The notes under the pieces: model-generated
Told to the model about the DNA's origin: nothing
Database searches by the model: none
The model's input: the letters and a program-made list of their open reading frames with translations, nothing else
Made by a program: the position numbers and the translations under genes
Assembly (NCBI GenBank): GCA_017420455.1
Contig: JAFOJB010000444.1
Location: forward strand, 1-17,996
Reading direction: 5' to 3'
Origin: Blautia sp.
Lineage (GTDB): Bacteria > Bacillota > Clostridia > Lachnospirales > Lachnospiraceae
DNA: 17,996 nt
In this document: positions 7,904-15,638 of the stretch, piece by piece
How positions within the stretch are numbered: the first letter of the stretch is position 1
Layout: each line of letters starts with the position of its first letter

Positions 7904-8722
7904 ATGAAAGCTTTGAACAGATATCTGAAAAGACTTCATGCGAGGATTAAGGAAAATCGCGTTGTGTTCATACTGTACACTCTTCTGAGGCTCATGGTGG
8001 TAGCCGCACTTATTCGAAGCATCGTCATTCATAATTATGAGAGCGCGGCCGTGTGCGTGCTGACCCTGGCACTGTTCCTGATTCCCAGTTTTCTGGAAGG
8101 AGCGTTGAAGATAGAGATTGCGCCGCTCCTTGAGGGTATACTTTACTGCTTCATATTCGCGGCGGAGATACTGGGAGAGCTGGACCATTATTATACCACG
8201 ATTCCAATATGGGATACCATGCTTCATACTCTTAATGGTTTCCTGTTCGCTGCCGTAGGTTTTGTCACCATCGATCTGCTCAACCGCAACAGTAAGAATG
8301 TCAGGCTTTCGCCGCTGTATTTGGTCATGGTGGCTTTCTGTTTCTCCATGACCATCGGTGTGATGTGGGAGTTTATCGAGTGCGGCGCGGATCTGTTCCT
8401 TAAGCAGGATATGCAGAAGGATTTTATCATACAGAGTTTTCAGTCAACAAAACTTGATCCGACCGGCACCCAGCAGGCCTTCCGGGTAGCTGACATCGTA
8501 AAAACGCAGATATTCACTTCCTCCGGAGAGGTTCTGGAGATCGCGGACGGTTATCTGGACATCGGTATCCTGGACACCATGAAGGACCTGCTGGTCAACT
8601 TCATCGGAGCGGTCGTCTTCTGCGTGTTCGGGTTCATCTACCTGCGAGCTGAAACCAAAGGGAAAAAGACAAAAGTGACTGCCTCTGTAGTAGAGGGGCT
8701 GAAGATACGGCCTAAGGACTGA
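7904..8722 (+). CDS. YjdF-like (DUF2238) integral membrane protein
   Basis: A 272-aa protein with about six membrane segments: roughly residues 20-43, 46-68, 72-94, 105-127, 135-158 and 224-248. The short motif WDTMLHTLNGFLFAAVGF resembles the conserved HT.NG region of the YjdF/DUF2238 family, a family of unknown function. Between segments 5 and 6 lies a ~60-residue soluble stretch. The start has AAAGGA at 7891-7896, 7 bp before ATG 7904. It lies 56 bp after the NifK-like gene but is separated from it by a hairpin repeat, and a matching repeat follows its stop. It could therefore be either the last gene of the nitrogenase-like operon or an inserted single-gene cassette. There is no sequence feature that decides its role. 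Confidence 0.75.
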   Translation: MKALNRYLKRLHARIKENRVVFILYTLLRLMVVAALIRSIVIHNYESAAVCVLTLALFLIPSFLEGALKIEIAPLLEGILYCFIFAAEILGELDHYYTTIPIWDTMLHTLNGFLFAAVGFVTIDLLNRNSKNVRLSPLYLVMVAFCFSMTIGVMWEFIECGADLFLKQDMQKDFIIQSFQSTKLDPTGTQQAFRVADIVKTQIFTSSGEVLEIADGYLDIGILDTMKDLLVNFIGAVVFCVFGFIYLRAETKGKKTKVTASVVEGLKIRPKD

Positions 8723-8730
8723 TCCGGAAA

Positions 8731-8757
8731 GAGAAAAGGGGACGGTTCCTTTTTCTC
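8731..8757 (+). repeat. Hairpin repeat, copy 2 (loop GACGGTT)
   Basis: GAGAAAAGGG pairs with CCTTTTTCTC (one G-T pair) around the same loop GACGGTT as copy 1. It starts 8 bp after the YjdF-like stop, the same spacing as copy 1 after its gene. Immediately after it an A8-G-TTTT-C-T8 palindrome occupies 8758-8779. The two together could end transcription before the tRNA promoter. Confidence 0.9.
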
Positions 8758-8789
8758 AAAAAAAAGTTTTCTTTTTTTTCAAATAATTA

Positions 8790-8819
8790 TTTACAAATCC
8801 GTAGCGGCTGTTGTATAAT
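8790..8819 (+). promoter_or_regulatory. Promoter of tRNA-Val
   Basis: A TTTACA -35 box at 8790-8795 and a perfect TATAAT -10 box at 8814-8819, 18 bp apart. They lie 10 bp upstream of the mature tRNA 5' end. Confidence 0.75.
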
Positions 8820-8829
8820 AAGCACCAAT

Positions 8830-8902
8830 GGAGGGTTAGCTCAGCTGGGAGAGCGTCCGCTTGACGTGTGGGAGGTCATGGGTTCGAGCCCCATATCCTC
8901 CA
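8830..8902 (+). tRNA. tRNA-Val (anticodon GAC)
   Basis: A full cloverleaf. The acceptor GGAGGGT pairs with ATCCTCC and the D-stem is GCTC/GAGC. The anticodon arm is TCCGC-TTGACGT-GTGGG, with T33 and anticodon GAC reading GTC codons. The T-arm is ATGGG-TTCGAGC-CCCAT and the discriminator base is A. The 3' CCA is not encoded and must be added by the nucleotidyltransferase. Its length is 73 nt. It sits alone, not in a tRNA cluster, and no attachment-site repeat of its 3' end is visible elsewhere in the window. Confidence 0.95.
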
Positions 8903-8910
8903 TTACCAAA

Positions 8911-8943
8911 AGCCCGGAAATCAGGAAGACTGATTTCCGGGCT
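8911..8943 (+). terminator. Terminator of tRNA-Val
   Basis: A perfect 13-bp stem, AGCCCGGAAATCA and TGATTTCCGGGCT, with a 7-nt loop, 9 bp after the tRNA. The following CTTTGTGTTGTG is only moderately T-rich, so it may work imperfectly. Confidence 0.7.
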
Positions 8944-8986
8944 CTTTGTGTTGTGATTTGCCGGTAAGGTTCGGGAACAAAGAAAT

Positions 8987-9015
8987 GGCCAGGGGAGAAC
9001 TGCGCTCCCCTGGCC
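8987..9015 (-). terminator. Terminator of the minus-strand DAPG-hydrolase-like gene
   Basis: An 11-bp perfect stem, GGCCAGGGGAG and CTCCCCTGGCC, with a 7-nt loop. Read on the minus strand it is followed by ATTTCTTTGTT and starts 6 bp after the stop of the gene ending at 9022. Confidence 0.8.
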
Positions 9016-9021
9016 GGTCAT

Positions 9022-9819
9022 TCAGATCCGTACCGGGCCGTTCTGACATACATAGACGAATTTTCCTGCTGCGTTCCGGGTCACGGACAGGTCGCAGCGC
9101 ACGCTCTGGGAGGGATCCGGATGATCCTTCCAGAGGGAATAGAGCCTGGGCAGGAAAACGGGCCACTGGCTTGCCTCAAAATCCTCGTGGGAGGTGGCGT
9201 AGTTCGGAACGATCCTTACATCCGGATTCTCAGCGAGCATCCGGAGGATAAAACCGGGAGGACAGGATACCCTGCTGTTGGCTACGGTGGCGGTGATATG
9301 ATTGAGCCCGCCTTCCGTATCCTCCCATTCATGGATGGTGGAGTCGACCAGTTCTCCTTTATCATTAAAAACGCCCTCGCAGATTACGTGGGAAAGGGCT
9401 GTGGTAAAGGGATAGAAGCTTTCCAGGTGCAGGCGGTGGATCTCGACGCCTTCGCCTCCGAAAACGGGAAGTCCCTTCTCCGTGGTCTCGGCGATGATAT
9501 GCACGGAATCTTCCATGCCGTATTCCCAGGGAGTCTTTATCCAGTTAAACCGTTTGTGGGATCCGGGAGCCCACAGATAATAGCATTTCTCCATATTGGC
9601 CCAGAACCAGTCCATCATCTCTGCGGTAACTCCCGGAAGAAAATGCTGCTTCTGGGAGGGCAGGACAAGCCCCTTTTCTGCGGCTTCATCCGTGAGAACC
9701 AGCTCCGGCAGCAGCGGATCCGGCTTTGCCGGCGGCGTGTAGGGGATCAGATCCACATGGATATTATCCTGAAACGGTACGTAGGTTTGTCCGGCACTTG
9801 CAAGATAATCGTTCTTCAT
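9022..9819 (-). CDS. DAPG hydrolase (PhlG)-family protein
   Basis: A 265-aa soluble protein without a signal peptide. Motifs recall the 2,4-diacetylphloroglucinol hydrolase family: LPGVTAEMMDWFWANME (61-77), YYLWAPGSHKRF (80-91) and HEDFE (211-215) in front of FLPRLYSLW. In PhlG a zinc ion is held by His129, Glu160, His270 and Glu274; His88 and the H-x3-E pair His211/Glu215 here are the likely counterparts. The family cleaves carbon-carbon bonds next to a ketone on acylphloroglucinol-type rings; phloretin hydrolases that degrade flavonoids belong to it. A gut bacterium could use it on plant polyphenols, which is inference. The start at 9819 has GGAGGTG 11 bp upstream on the minus strand. It is monocistronic, divergent from rnfC, with its own terminator at 8987-9015. 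Confidence 0.72.
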   Translation of the reverse strand: MKNDYLASAGQTYVPFQDNIHVDLIPYTPPAKPDPLLPELVLTDEAAEKGLVLPSQKQHFLPGVTAEMMDWFWANMEKCYYLWAPGSHKRFNWIKTPWEYGMEDSVHIIAETTEKGLPVFGGEGVEIHRLHLESFYPFTTALSHVICEGVFNDKGELVDSTIHEWEDTEGGLNHITATVANSRVSCPPGFILRMLAENPDVRIVPNYATSHEDFEASQWPVFLPRLYSLWKDHPDPSQSVRCDLSVTRNAAGKFVYVCQNGPVRI

Positions 9820-9914
9820 AATATGTACAGCACCTCCGCTTGTTTTTTCTAAAGTTTACCATATCCCGCCATATTATTACAGGACATTTTGACAGTTTCA
9901 CGAAATGTTTTTCA

Positions 9915-9960
9915 ATTTGTTGCTGATTTTTTATCAGGATTGTTGTATGATGAATAATGA
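9915..9960 (+). promoter_or_regulatory. Probable promoter region of the rnf operon
   Basis: The 223-bp gap 9820-10042 between the divergent genes is AT-rich and holds no other gene. A TATGAT (9946-9951) with TTGCTG (9920-9925) has a long 20-bp spacer. An alternative pairing is TTATCA (9931-9936) with TAATGA (9955-9960). I cannot choose between them, but transcription of rnf must start in this gap. Confidence 0.35.
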
Positions 9961-10042
9961 GTACAAATGATTTCAGTGTGCTTTCTGTGCTGGGATTATT
10001 GATCGTCTTCAGATAAACCATAAAATGAAGGAGGGAATTTTC

Positions 10043-11464
10043 ATGAGCCTGTTCACCTTCGAGGGAGAAGAGCGCGCCCAAGGCTTTTCTGCCCTGAAAG
10101 ATGAAGTTTTCTCCAGATTGAGAACAATCTGGGAAAATGACAACCCGGAAGGGCTTCTGACATTTGTGGGAGGGGTACATCCGTACGAGGGTAAGGAACT
10201 GACGAAGGATCTTCCGCTGGAGCGCTTTAAGCCTCAGGGAGAGATGGTCTTTCCGGTTTCACAGCATATCGGAGCGCCTGCCACGCCTCTTGTGAAAAAG
10301 GGGGATAAAGTGCTTCGCGGGCAGATGATCGCGGAGGCAGGCGGCTTTGTGTCTGCCCATGTGTTTTCATCCGTCTCCGGCACTGTCAAGGCCGTGGAAC
10401 CACGCCTGGTGCCCACAGGGGCAATGGTAAACTCCATCGTCATCGAGAATGACGGGGAATACACCGAGGTGGAATATACGCCCGCAGAGCTTTCAGAGCT
10501 TTCCAAAGAAGAAATCCGCGCCAGAATCCGCGCCGGAGGCGTCGTCGGAATGGGCGGAGCCGGTTTCCCGACGGATGTCAAGCTTTCTCCGAAGGAGCCG
10601 GACAAGATTGAGTATGTCATGGTAAACGGAGCGGAGTGCGAACCCTATCTTACCAGCGACCACAGAAGGATGCTGGATGAACCGGAAGCGATCGTCGACG
10701 GTCTCCGCTGTATCCTGGCTCTTTTTGACAATGCGCAGGGCTGCATCTGTATTGAAAACAACAAGCCGGAGTGCATCGAGCGTATGCAGGAGCTGGTGAA
10801 GGACGAGCCCCGCATGGAGGTGAAGGTCCTGCTTACCAAATACCCACAGGGCGGTGAGCGCAATATCATCAAGGCTGTCACAGGACGGGAGATCAATTCC
10901 ACGATGCTTCCGGCAGATGTGGGCTGTGTCGTGGATAACGTGGATACGGTTTCCGCCATCGCGGACGCTGTTCTCCGCGGAAAGCCGGTCATGAGCAAGA
11001 TCGTCACCGTCACCGGAAATGGTGTAGTCAGCCCGAAGAACTTTCTTGCACCCACCGGTACGGATATGTACGAGCTCATCGAAGCCTGCGGAGGCCTGAG
11101 GGACGGGGTCACCAAGGTCATCGCCGGAGGCCCCATGATGGGCTTTGCCATGTATGATCTTCATGTGCCCTGCACCAAGACCACTGCGGCATGTACCTGT
11201 TTTGTGGAGGATCCGGTCCTGAAGGATGTGGAAACCGCCTGTATCAACTGCGGGCGCTGTGTGGAGGCCTGTCCTTCCCACGTTCTTCCCACCAGGCTCG
11301 CAGCCTTCGCGGACAGGGGAGATCTGGAAAGCTTTCAGGAGTTCGATGGCATGGAGTGCTGCGAATGCGGCTGCTGCAGCTATGTATGTCCGGCAAAACG
11401 GCAGCTCACCCAGAGCATCAAGTCCATGCGCCGGATGATCCTGAACAACAGGAAGAAGAAATAG
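10043..11464 (+). CDS. rnfC: RnfC, NADH-binding peripheral subunit of the Rnf complex
   Basis: A 473-aa subunit of the membrane ferredoxin:NAD+ oxidoreductase, on the cytoplasmic side, carrying the NAD(H) site and FMN. It shows the hallmark GGVHPYEGKEL (43-53), the glycine-rich nucleotide loop GGVVGMGGAGFPTDVKLSP, and NGAECEPYLTSDHRRM, as in the related 51-kDa Complex I subunit. Two ferredoxin-type clusters lie near the C-terminus: CINCGRCVEACP (~399) and CCECGCCSYVCP (~438). ATG 10043 has AAGGAGGG at 10028-10035; an in-frame ATG at 10025 lies upstream of that site and is rejected. Most RnfC proteins begin only a few residues before the GGxHP motif, so the ~40 residues ahead of it are an N-terminal extension. 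First gene of rnfCDGEAB. Confidence 0.95.
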   Translation: MSLFTFEGEERAQGFSALKDEVFSRLRTIWENDNPEGLLTFVGGVHPYEGKELTKDLPLERFKPQGEMVFPVSQHIGAPATPLVKKGDKVLRGQMIAEAGGFVSAHVFSSVSGTVKAVEPRLVPTGAMVNSIVIENDGEYTEVEYTPAELSELSKEEIRARIRAGGVVGMGGAGFPTDVKLSPKEPDKIEYVMVNGAECEPYLTSDHRRMLDEPEAIVDGLRCILALFDNAQGCICIENNKPECIERMQELVKDEPRMEVKVLLTKYPQGGERNIIKAVTGREINSTMLPADVGCVVDNVDTVSAIADAVLRGKPVMSKIVTVTGNGVVSPKNFLAPTGTDMYELIEACGGLRDGVTKVIAGGPMMGFAMYDLHVPCTKTTAACTCFVEDPVLKDVETACINCGRCVEACPSHVLPTRLAAFADRGDLESFQEFDGMECCECGCCSYVCPAKRQLTQSIKSMRRMILNNRKKK

Positions 11465-11479
11465 GGGAGGGCTTTATCG

Positions 11480-12460
11480 ATGGAGCATAACTTTCATGTA
11501 TCATCAAATCCGCATGACAGAGCCCCGATGACCACCAGCCGGATCATGCAGCTTGTGGTGCTGTCGCTCTTGCCTGCGACTGTATTTGGTATTTTCAACT
11601 TCGGGCTCCGGGCCCTTCTGGTGGTGATCGTCACCGTAGCCTCCAGCGTATTCTTTGAGTGGCTTTACTGCCGCCTGATGAAAAAACCCAACACAATAGT
11701 GGATTTCAGCGCTGTCGTGACAGGCCTTCTTCTGGCTCTGAACATGCCCGCGAGCATTCCGCTGTGGATTCCGGTGCTTGGAAGCGCCTTCGCCATCATC
11801 GTGGTCAAGGAGCTTTACGGCGGCCTTGGACAGAACTTTATGAACCCTGCGCTTGCAGCCAGATGTTTCCTGCTGATCTCCTTTGCAGGAAGAATGACGA
11901 ATTTTACGACCTCGGAAAAATTCCGCGGCGCAGTGGATGCCGTTTCCGGCGCAACGCCTCTGGCTTCGCTGAAAACCAACGGCTTCGCGGAAGGCTCTGT
12001 ATCTCTGTGGCATCTGTTTATCGGAAATATTCAGGGAACCATCGGAGAGACTTCTGTGCTCTTTATCCTTTTCGGCGCGCTGATCCTCCTGTATTATAAG
12101 GTCATCAGCCCGAAGCTTCCCCTGGCCTATATCGGGAGCTTTGCCCTTTTCGTACTGCTGTACATGATGTTCACCAACGCGGACTTTTCCCTGCGGTACT
12201 TATTTACCCAGCTCTTCGGAGGCGGCCTGATGTTCGGTGCCTGGTTCATGGCCACAGATTATGTTACCAGCCCTATCACAGAGAAAGGGCGGATCATCTA
12301 CGGATGCTTCCTGGGGATTCTGACGGGAATCTTCCGTATCTTCGGACCCTCTTCGGAAGGAGTCTCCTATGCCATTATCATTGGAAACCTTCTGGTACCG
12401 GTCATTGACCGATACACCAGACCGGTTGCCTTTGGGAAGGGAGGGGCGAAAAATGAATAA
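11480..12460 (+). CDS. rnfD: RnfD, membrane flavoprotein subunit
   Basis: A 326-aa polytopic membrane protein (NqrB/RnfD family), with hydrophobic segments through most of its length. The covalent FMN site is the SGAT motif at residues 156-159 (AVDAVSGATPL), where Thr159 should carry phosphoester-linked FMN. The conserved GGLGQNFMNPALAARCFLL precedes it. GGGGAGGG at 11464-11471 gives the ribosome site, overlapping the rnfC stop. It overlaps the rnfG start by 8 bp. The length is normal for the family. It should conduct electrons and, with RnfE and RnfA, form the ion path. An ApbE flavin transferase is needed for the flavin and is not in this window. Confidence 0.95.
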   Translation: MEHNFHVSSNPHDRAPMTTSRIMQLVVLSLLPATVFGIFNFGLRALLVVIVTVASSVFFEWLYCRLMKKPNTIVDFSAVVTGLLLALNMPASIPLWIPVLGSAFAIIVVKELYGGLGQNFMNPALAARCFLLISFAGRMTNFTTSEKFRGAVDAVSGATPLASLKTNGFAEGSVSLWHLFIGNIQGTIGETSVLFILFGALILLYYKVISPKLPLAYIGSFALFVLLYMMFTNADFSLRYLFTQLFGGGLMFGAWFMATDYVTSPITEKGRIIYGCFLGILTGIFRIFGPSSEGVSYAIIIGNLLVPVIDRYTRPVAFGKGGAKNE

Positions 12461-13244
12461 TCCCTTAGATAAGATCAAAAACAAGATCCTCCACGATACC
12501 GCAGCCATCACCATCATCACACTGGTTTCCGGACTGGCGCTGGGGCTTGTCCATGCGATTACCGCGGGACCTATCGCCATTCAGGAGGCAAAGGCAAAGG
12601 AAGAAGCCTACAAAGCGGTTTTTGAGGAGGCCGGTTCCTTCCAGACAGTGTTTGATGAGCAGGATGCTTCTGTGGAGGCGGCCCTGGACGAGAATGGCTT
12701 TGGCGGCCAGGATATCGATGAAGCCATGCTGGCCGTGGACGAGAACGGAGAGACTCTGGGTTATGCCTACACGGTGACTACTCACGAGGGCTACGGCGGC
12801 GATATCCAGTTCACCATGGGCGTAGAAAACGACGGTACCATGACGGGTATCTCCATCCTCTCCATTTCCGAGACGGCAGGTCTTGGAATGCGGGCGACCA
12901 CAGAGGATTTCAGGAGCCAGTTTGAAGGAAAGGAAGCAGATGAAAACCTGGTCTACACCAAGAACGGGGCTTCCAGAGATAACGAGATCGACGCCTTAAG
13001 CGGCGCTACGGTCACGACAAAGGCCATGACAAACGGCGTAAACGCCGGCCTGGTGGCTTATCGGTACCACGAGGAGAACGGCGTGAAGATCGCAGTGCCG
13101 GCAGATGAGGAAAACACAGCAGAAACGACCGGTGCGGAAAACGAAACCGCTCTGGAGGCAGAGCCTTCAGAGGAAACAGTTTCCGAGGAGGATACCGCCG
13201 AAGTTGAAGACGATACTGAGGAGAAGGAGGAGAATGAAGGATGA
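12453..13244 (+). CDS. rnfG: RnfG, covalent-FMN subunit with acidic C-terminal tail
   Basis: A 263-aa protein with one N-terminal membrane helix (about 17-38) and an extracytoplasmic FMN-binding domain. The flavinylation motif SGATVTT has Thr186 as FMN acceptor, and HEGYGGDIQF and SETAGLGMR are typical of RnfG/NqrC. ATG 12453 has GGAAGGGAGGGG upstream. The frame is open earlier (12369) but lies inside rnfD with no site. The last ~45 residues are almost all Glu, Asp, Thr and Ala, an acidic tail beyond the usual domain end. It overlaps rnfE by 4 bp (ATGA), which implies translational coupling. Confidence 0.93.
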   Translation: MNNPLDKIKNKILHDTAAITIITLVSGLALGLVHAITAGPIAIQEAKAKEEAYKAVFEEAGSFQTVFDEQDASVEAALDENGFGGQDIDEAMLAVDENGETLGYAYTVTTHEGYGGDIQFTMGVENDGTMTGISILSISETAGLGMRATTEDFRSQFEGKEADENLVYTKNGASRDNEIDALSGATVTTKAMTNGVNAGLVAYRYHEENGVKIAVPADEENTAETTGAENETALEAEPSEETVSEEDTAEVEDDTEEKEENEG

Positions 13245-14242
13245 AATCGAATACACCGATGGAACGTCTGCTTAACGGCATCATCAAAGAAAATCCCACC
13301 TTCGTCCTGATGCTGGGTATGTGTCCGACTCTGGCAATCACAACGTCAGCCAGCAATGGTATCGGAATGGGACTTACCACCACGGTGATCCTGGCAGCCT
13401 CGAACCTGATCATTTCCCTGCTTCGGGACTTCATTCCGGACAGAGTCCGTATGCCATCCTACATCGTTGTGGTGGCATCCTTTGTTACGGTAGTGGAGCT
13501 TTTGCTGCAGGGCTTTATCCCGGCCTTGTACAGCGCGCTGGGAATCTATATCCCGCTGATCGTGGTAAACTGCATCATCCTGGGGCGTGCAGAAGCCTAC
13601 GCCTCCAAAAATGAGCCGGTGGCTTCTCTGTTCGATGGAATCGGCATGGGTCTCGGCTTTACCGTCAGCATCACCTGCATCGGTATTGTCAGAGAGCTGC
13701 TTGGTTCCGGAAAGATCTTCGGTTTCCAGCTTCTTCCGCTGGCAGATGCGGCAGCAGGAAAGATCGGATTTGAACCGATCACCATCTTCATTCTTGCTCC
13801 CGGAGCGTTCTTCGTTCTGGCCGCTCTTTCCGCCCTTCAGAACAAGCTGAAGATCGGAGCGGCGAAACGCGGGATCGATCCCAGCAACCCGGAGAACTGT
13901 GACGGCGGCTGCGCATCCTGCGGAAATACAGCCTGCAGGGAAGCAAAGGCTGCCATAGAGGCAGAAGGAAACGCTGCCGAAAAGGAACCGGCAGACGGGA
14001 AAACAGGCGATGCAGATTCTGCAGTAACAGAAGACGGGAAAGCAGACAGCGCAGAACCTGCAGATACACAGAACGGGAATACAGAGGATGCAGCGCCGGT
14101 TTCTGAGGAAGCAGAGAAAGAGCCGGAAACAGAAGCTGCAGAGGATACTGGATTTCCCGCAGAGGAAATCAGCGAAGAGAAACCGGAAGAGACAGAAGAG
14201 CCGGTTGCAGAAGAAGATGAAAGGGGGACGGATGAGTCATGA
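13241..14242 (+). CDS. rnfE: RnfE, membrane subunit with long cysteine/acidic C-terminal extension
   Basis: A 333-aa protein, whereas RnfE is normally about 200-230 aa. Residues 1-205 are the usual six-helix membrane domain with Cys28 (LGMCPTLAIT) and Cys111 (VNCIILGRAEAYAS). These are half of the four cysteines that hold the intramembrane [2Fe-2S] cluster shared with RnfA. Residues 220-232 then carry a C-x3-C-x2-C-x4-C cluster (CDGGCASCGNTAC), followed by about 100 residues rich in Glu, Ala, Thr and Pro, without membrane segments and presumably on the cytoplasmic side. The four cysteines could bind iron-sulfur or zinc; that is inference. It overlaps both neighbours by 4 bp (ATGA), with RBS-like GGAGAAGGAGGAGAATGAAGG before the start. 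Confidence 0.93.
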   Translation: MKSNTPMERLLNGIIKENPTFVLMLGMCPTLAITTSASNGIGMGLTTTVILAASNLIISLLRDFIPDRVRMPSYIVVVASFVTVVELLLQGFIPALYSALGIYIPLIVVNCIILGRAEAYASKNEPVASLFDGIGMGLGFTVSITCIGIVRELLGSGKIFGFQLLPLADAAAGKIGFEPITIFILAPGAFFVLAALSALQNKLKIGAAKRGIDPSNPENCDGGCASCGNTACREAKAAIEAEGNAAEKEPADGKTGDADSAVTEDGKADSAEPADTQNGNTEDAAPVSEEAEKEPETEAAEDTGFPAEEISEEKPEETEEPVAEEDERGTDES

Positions 14243-14814
14243 AAGAACTGTTTCTTATCATTGTAGGTTCTGCCCTGGTTAACAACGTAGTTCTCAGCCA
14301 GTTCCTGGGACTTTGTCCTTTCCTGGGGGTATCCAAAAGCACCAAAACCGCTTCCGGAATGGGCGGAGCTGTCATTTTTGTCATTACGCTTTCCTCCTTT
14401 GTGACCAGCATTATCTACAGGTTTATCCTGGTTCCTCTGAACCTGACCTACCTGCAGACGATCGTTTTCATCCTGATCATTGCCGCCCTGGTACAGTTCG
14501 TGGAGATGTTCCTGAAGAAATCCATCCCCTCCCTGTATACGGCGCTTGGTGTATATCTTCCCCTGATCACCACCAACTGCGCGGTTCTGGGCGTTGCTCT
14601 TCTGAACGTGCAGAAGGAGTACGGAATCCTGAAGAGTACGGTAAATGGTTTTGCTACGGCAGTAGGCTTTACCATCGCCATCATCCTGATGGCAAATCTC
14701 CGGGAAAAGATCGAATATAATGATATTCCCCAGTCGTTCAAAGGGTTCCCCATTGTTCTGGTAACTGCCGGGCTGATGGCCATTGCGTTCTTTGGCTTTT
14801 CAGGACTGATTTAA
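14239..14814 (+). CDS. rnfA: RnfA, membrane subunit
   Basis: A 191-aa, six-helix membrane protein of the RnfA/NqrE family, standard length. The conserved cysteines Cys26 (LGLCPFLGVSK) and Cys114 (TTNCAVLGVAL) complete, with those of RnfE, the ligands of the [2Fe-2S] cluster in the middle of the membrane. RnfA and RnfE are inverted-topology homologues. The ATGA overlap with rnfE indicates coupled translation, and the upstream AAGGGGGA acts as ribosome site. The gene is followed 13 bp later by rnfB. Confidence 0.96.
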   Translation: MKELFLIIVGSALVNNVVLSQFLGLCPFLGVSKSTKTASGMGGAVIFVITLSSFVTSIIYRFILVPLNLTYLQTIVFILIIAALVQFVEMFLKKSIPSLYTALGVYLPLITTNCAVLGVALLNVQKEYGILKSTVNGFATAVGFTIAIILMANLREKIEYNDIPQSFKGFPIVLVTAGLMAIAFFGFSGLI

Positions 14815-14827
14815 GGAGGGCCGGGAT

Positions 14828-15628
14828 ATGATTATTGTGGCAATACTTGCGGCAACCATTCTGGTGGCCCTGGTCGGACTTTTTATCGGCTTATTCCTGG
14901 GAGCTGCAGGAAAGGCCTTCGAGGTGGAAGTAGATGAGAGGGAGGTCGCTGTCCGTGCGGCGCTTCCGGGAAACAACTGCGGCGGATGCGGCTATCCGGG
15001 ATGCGACGGATTGGCAGCAGCCATCGCAAAGGGAGAAGCCCCTGTGAACAAATGTCCTGTAGGCGGTGAGGCAGTCGGAGCCGAGATTGCGAAGATCATG
15101 GGACAGGAGATGGAAGAGACGGTCCGTATGGCGGCCTTCGTGAAATGCTCCGGTACCTGTGAGAAAGCGCGGACCAAGTTCGACTACTCCGGCGTAGAGG
15201 ACTGTGAAATGGTGGTGCAGCTTCCCGGAGGCGGCCCGAAAACCTGTACCTACGGCTGTCTGGGCTTTGGAAGCTGCGTGAAGGCCTGTCCTTTTGACGC
15301 GATCCATATCGTGGACGGCATTGCGGTGGTAGACCGGGAAGCCTGCAAGGCCTGCGGCAAATGTGTTGCAAAATGTCCGAGACACCTGATCGAGCTCTTC
15401 CCCTATGAGCAGAAGATCTTCGTGGGCTGCAGCTCTCATGACAAAGGCAAGGGAGTTACCTCTGCCTGCGATGTAGGCTGCATCGGATGTAAGAAATGTG
15501 AAAAGACCTGCCCGAATGGGGCGATCACGGTGACAGATTTCGTAGCGCATATCGACGCGGAGAAATGTACCAACTGCGGTGCCTGCAAAGAAGTCTGCCC
15601 GAGAGGCATTATCCGAAAGGAAGCATAG
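14828..15628 (+). CDS. rnfB: RnfB, ferredoxin-accepting iron-sulfur subunit
   Basis: A 266-aa protein with one N-terminal membrane helix (1-28) and a cytoplasmic iron-sulfur domain. Cys51, Cys54, Cys59 and Cys76 (NCGGCGYPGC ... CPVGG) bind a [4Fe-4S] cluster. The middle domain carries CSGTCEKA and GPKTCTYGCLGFGSCVKAC. Further ferredoxin motifs follow: CKACGKCVAKCP, CIGCKKCEKTCP and CTNCGACKEVCP, so at least four clusters in addition to the first can be expected. It takes electrons from reduced ferredoxin (or gives them in reverse). The start has TTAAGGAGGG before ATG 14828. Last gene of the operon; no clear U-tract terminator follows, only the hairpins at 15688-15807. Confidence 0.96.
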   Translation: MIIVAILAATILVALVGLFIGLFLGAAGKAFEVEVDEREVAVRAALPGNNCGGCGYPGCDGLAAAIAKGEAPVNKCPVGGEAVGAEIAKIMGQEMEETVRMAAFVKCSGTCEKARTKFDYSGVEDCEMVVQLPGGGPKTCTYGCLGFGSCVKACPFDAIHIVDGIAVVDREACKACGKCVAKCPRHLIELFPYEQKIFVGCSSHDKGKGVTSACDVGCIGCKKCEKTCPNGAITVTDFVAHIDAEKCTNCGACKEVCPRGIIRKEA

Positions 15629-15638
15629 AAATCTTTCC

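Noticed and set aside
7855..8757. Repeated hairpins as a CRISPR array.
   Set aside because: Only two copies, 850 bp apart with a gene between them; there are no regular spacers and no cas genes.
8758..8779. The A8-G-TTTT-C-T8 palindrome as a separate regulatory element.
   Set aside because: It is simple A/T sequence directly after hairpin copy 2 and is best seen as part of a transcription stop or as low complexity.
8830..8902. tRNA-Val as the attachment site of an integrated element.
   Set aside because: No integrase gene and no second copy of the tRNA 3' end are visible in the window.
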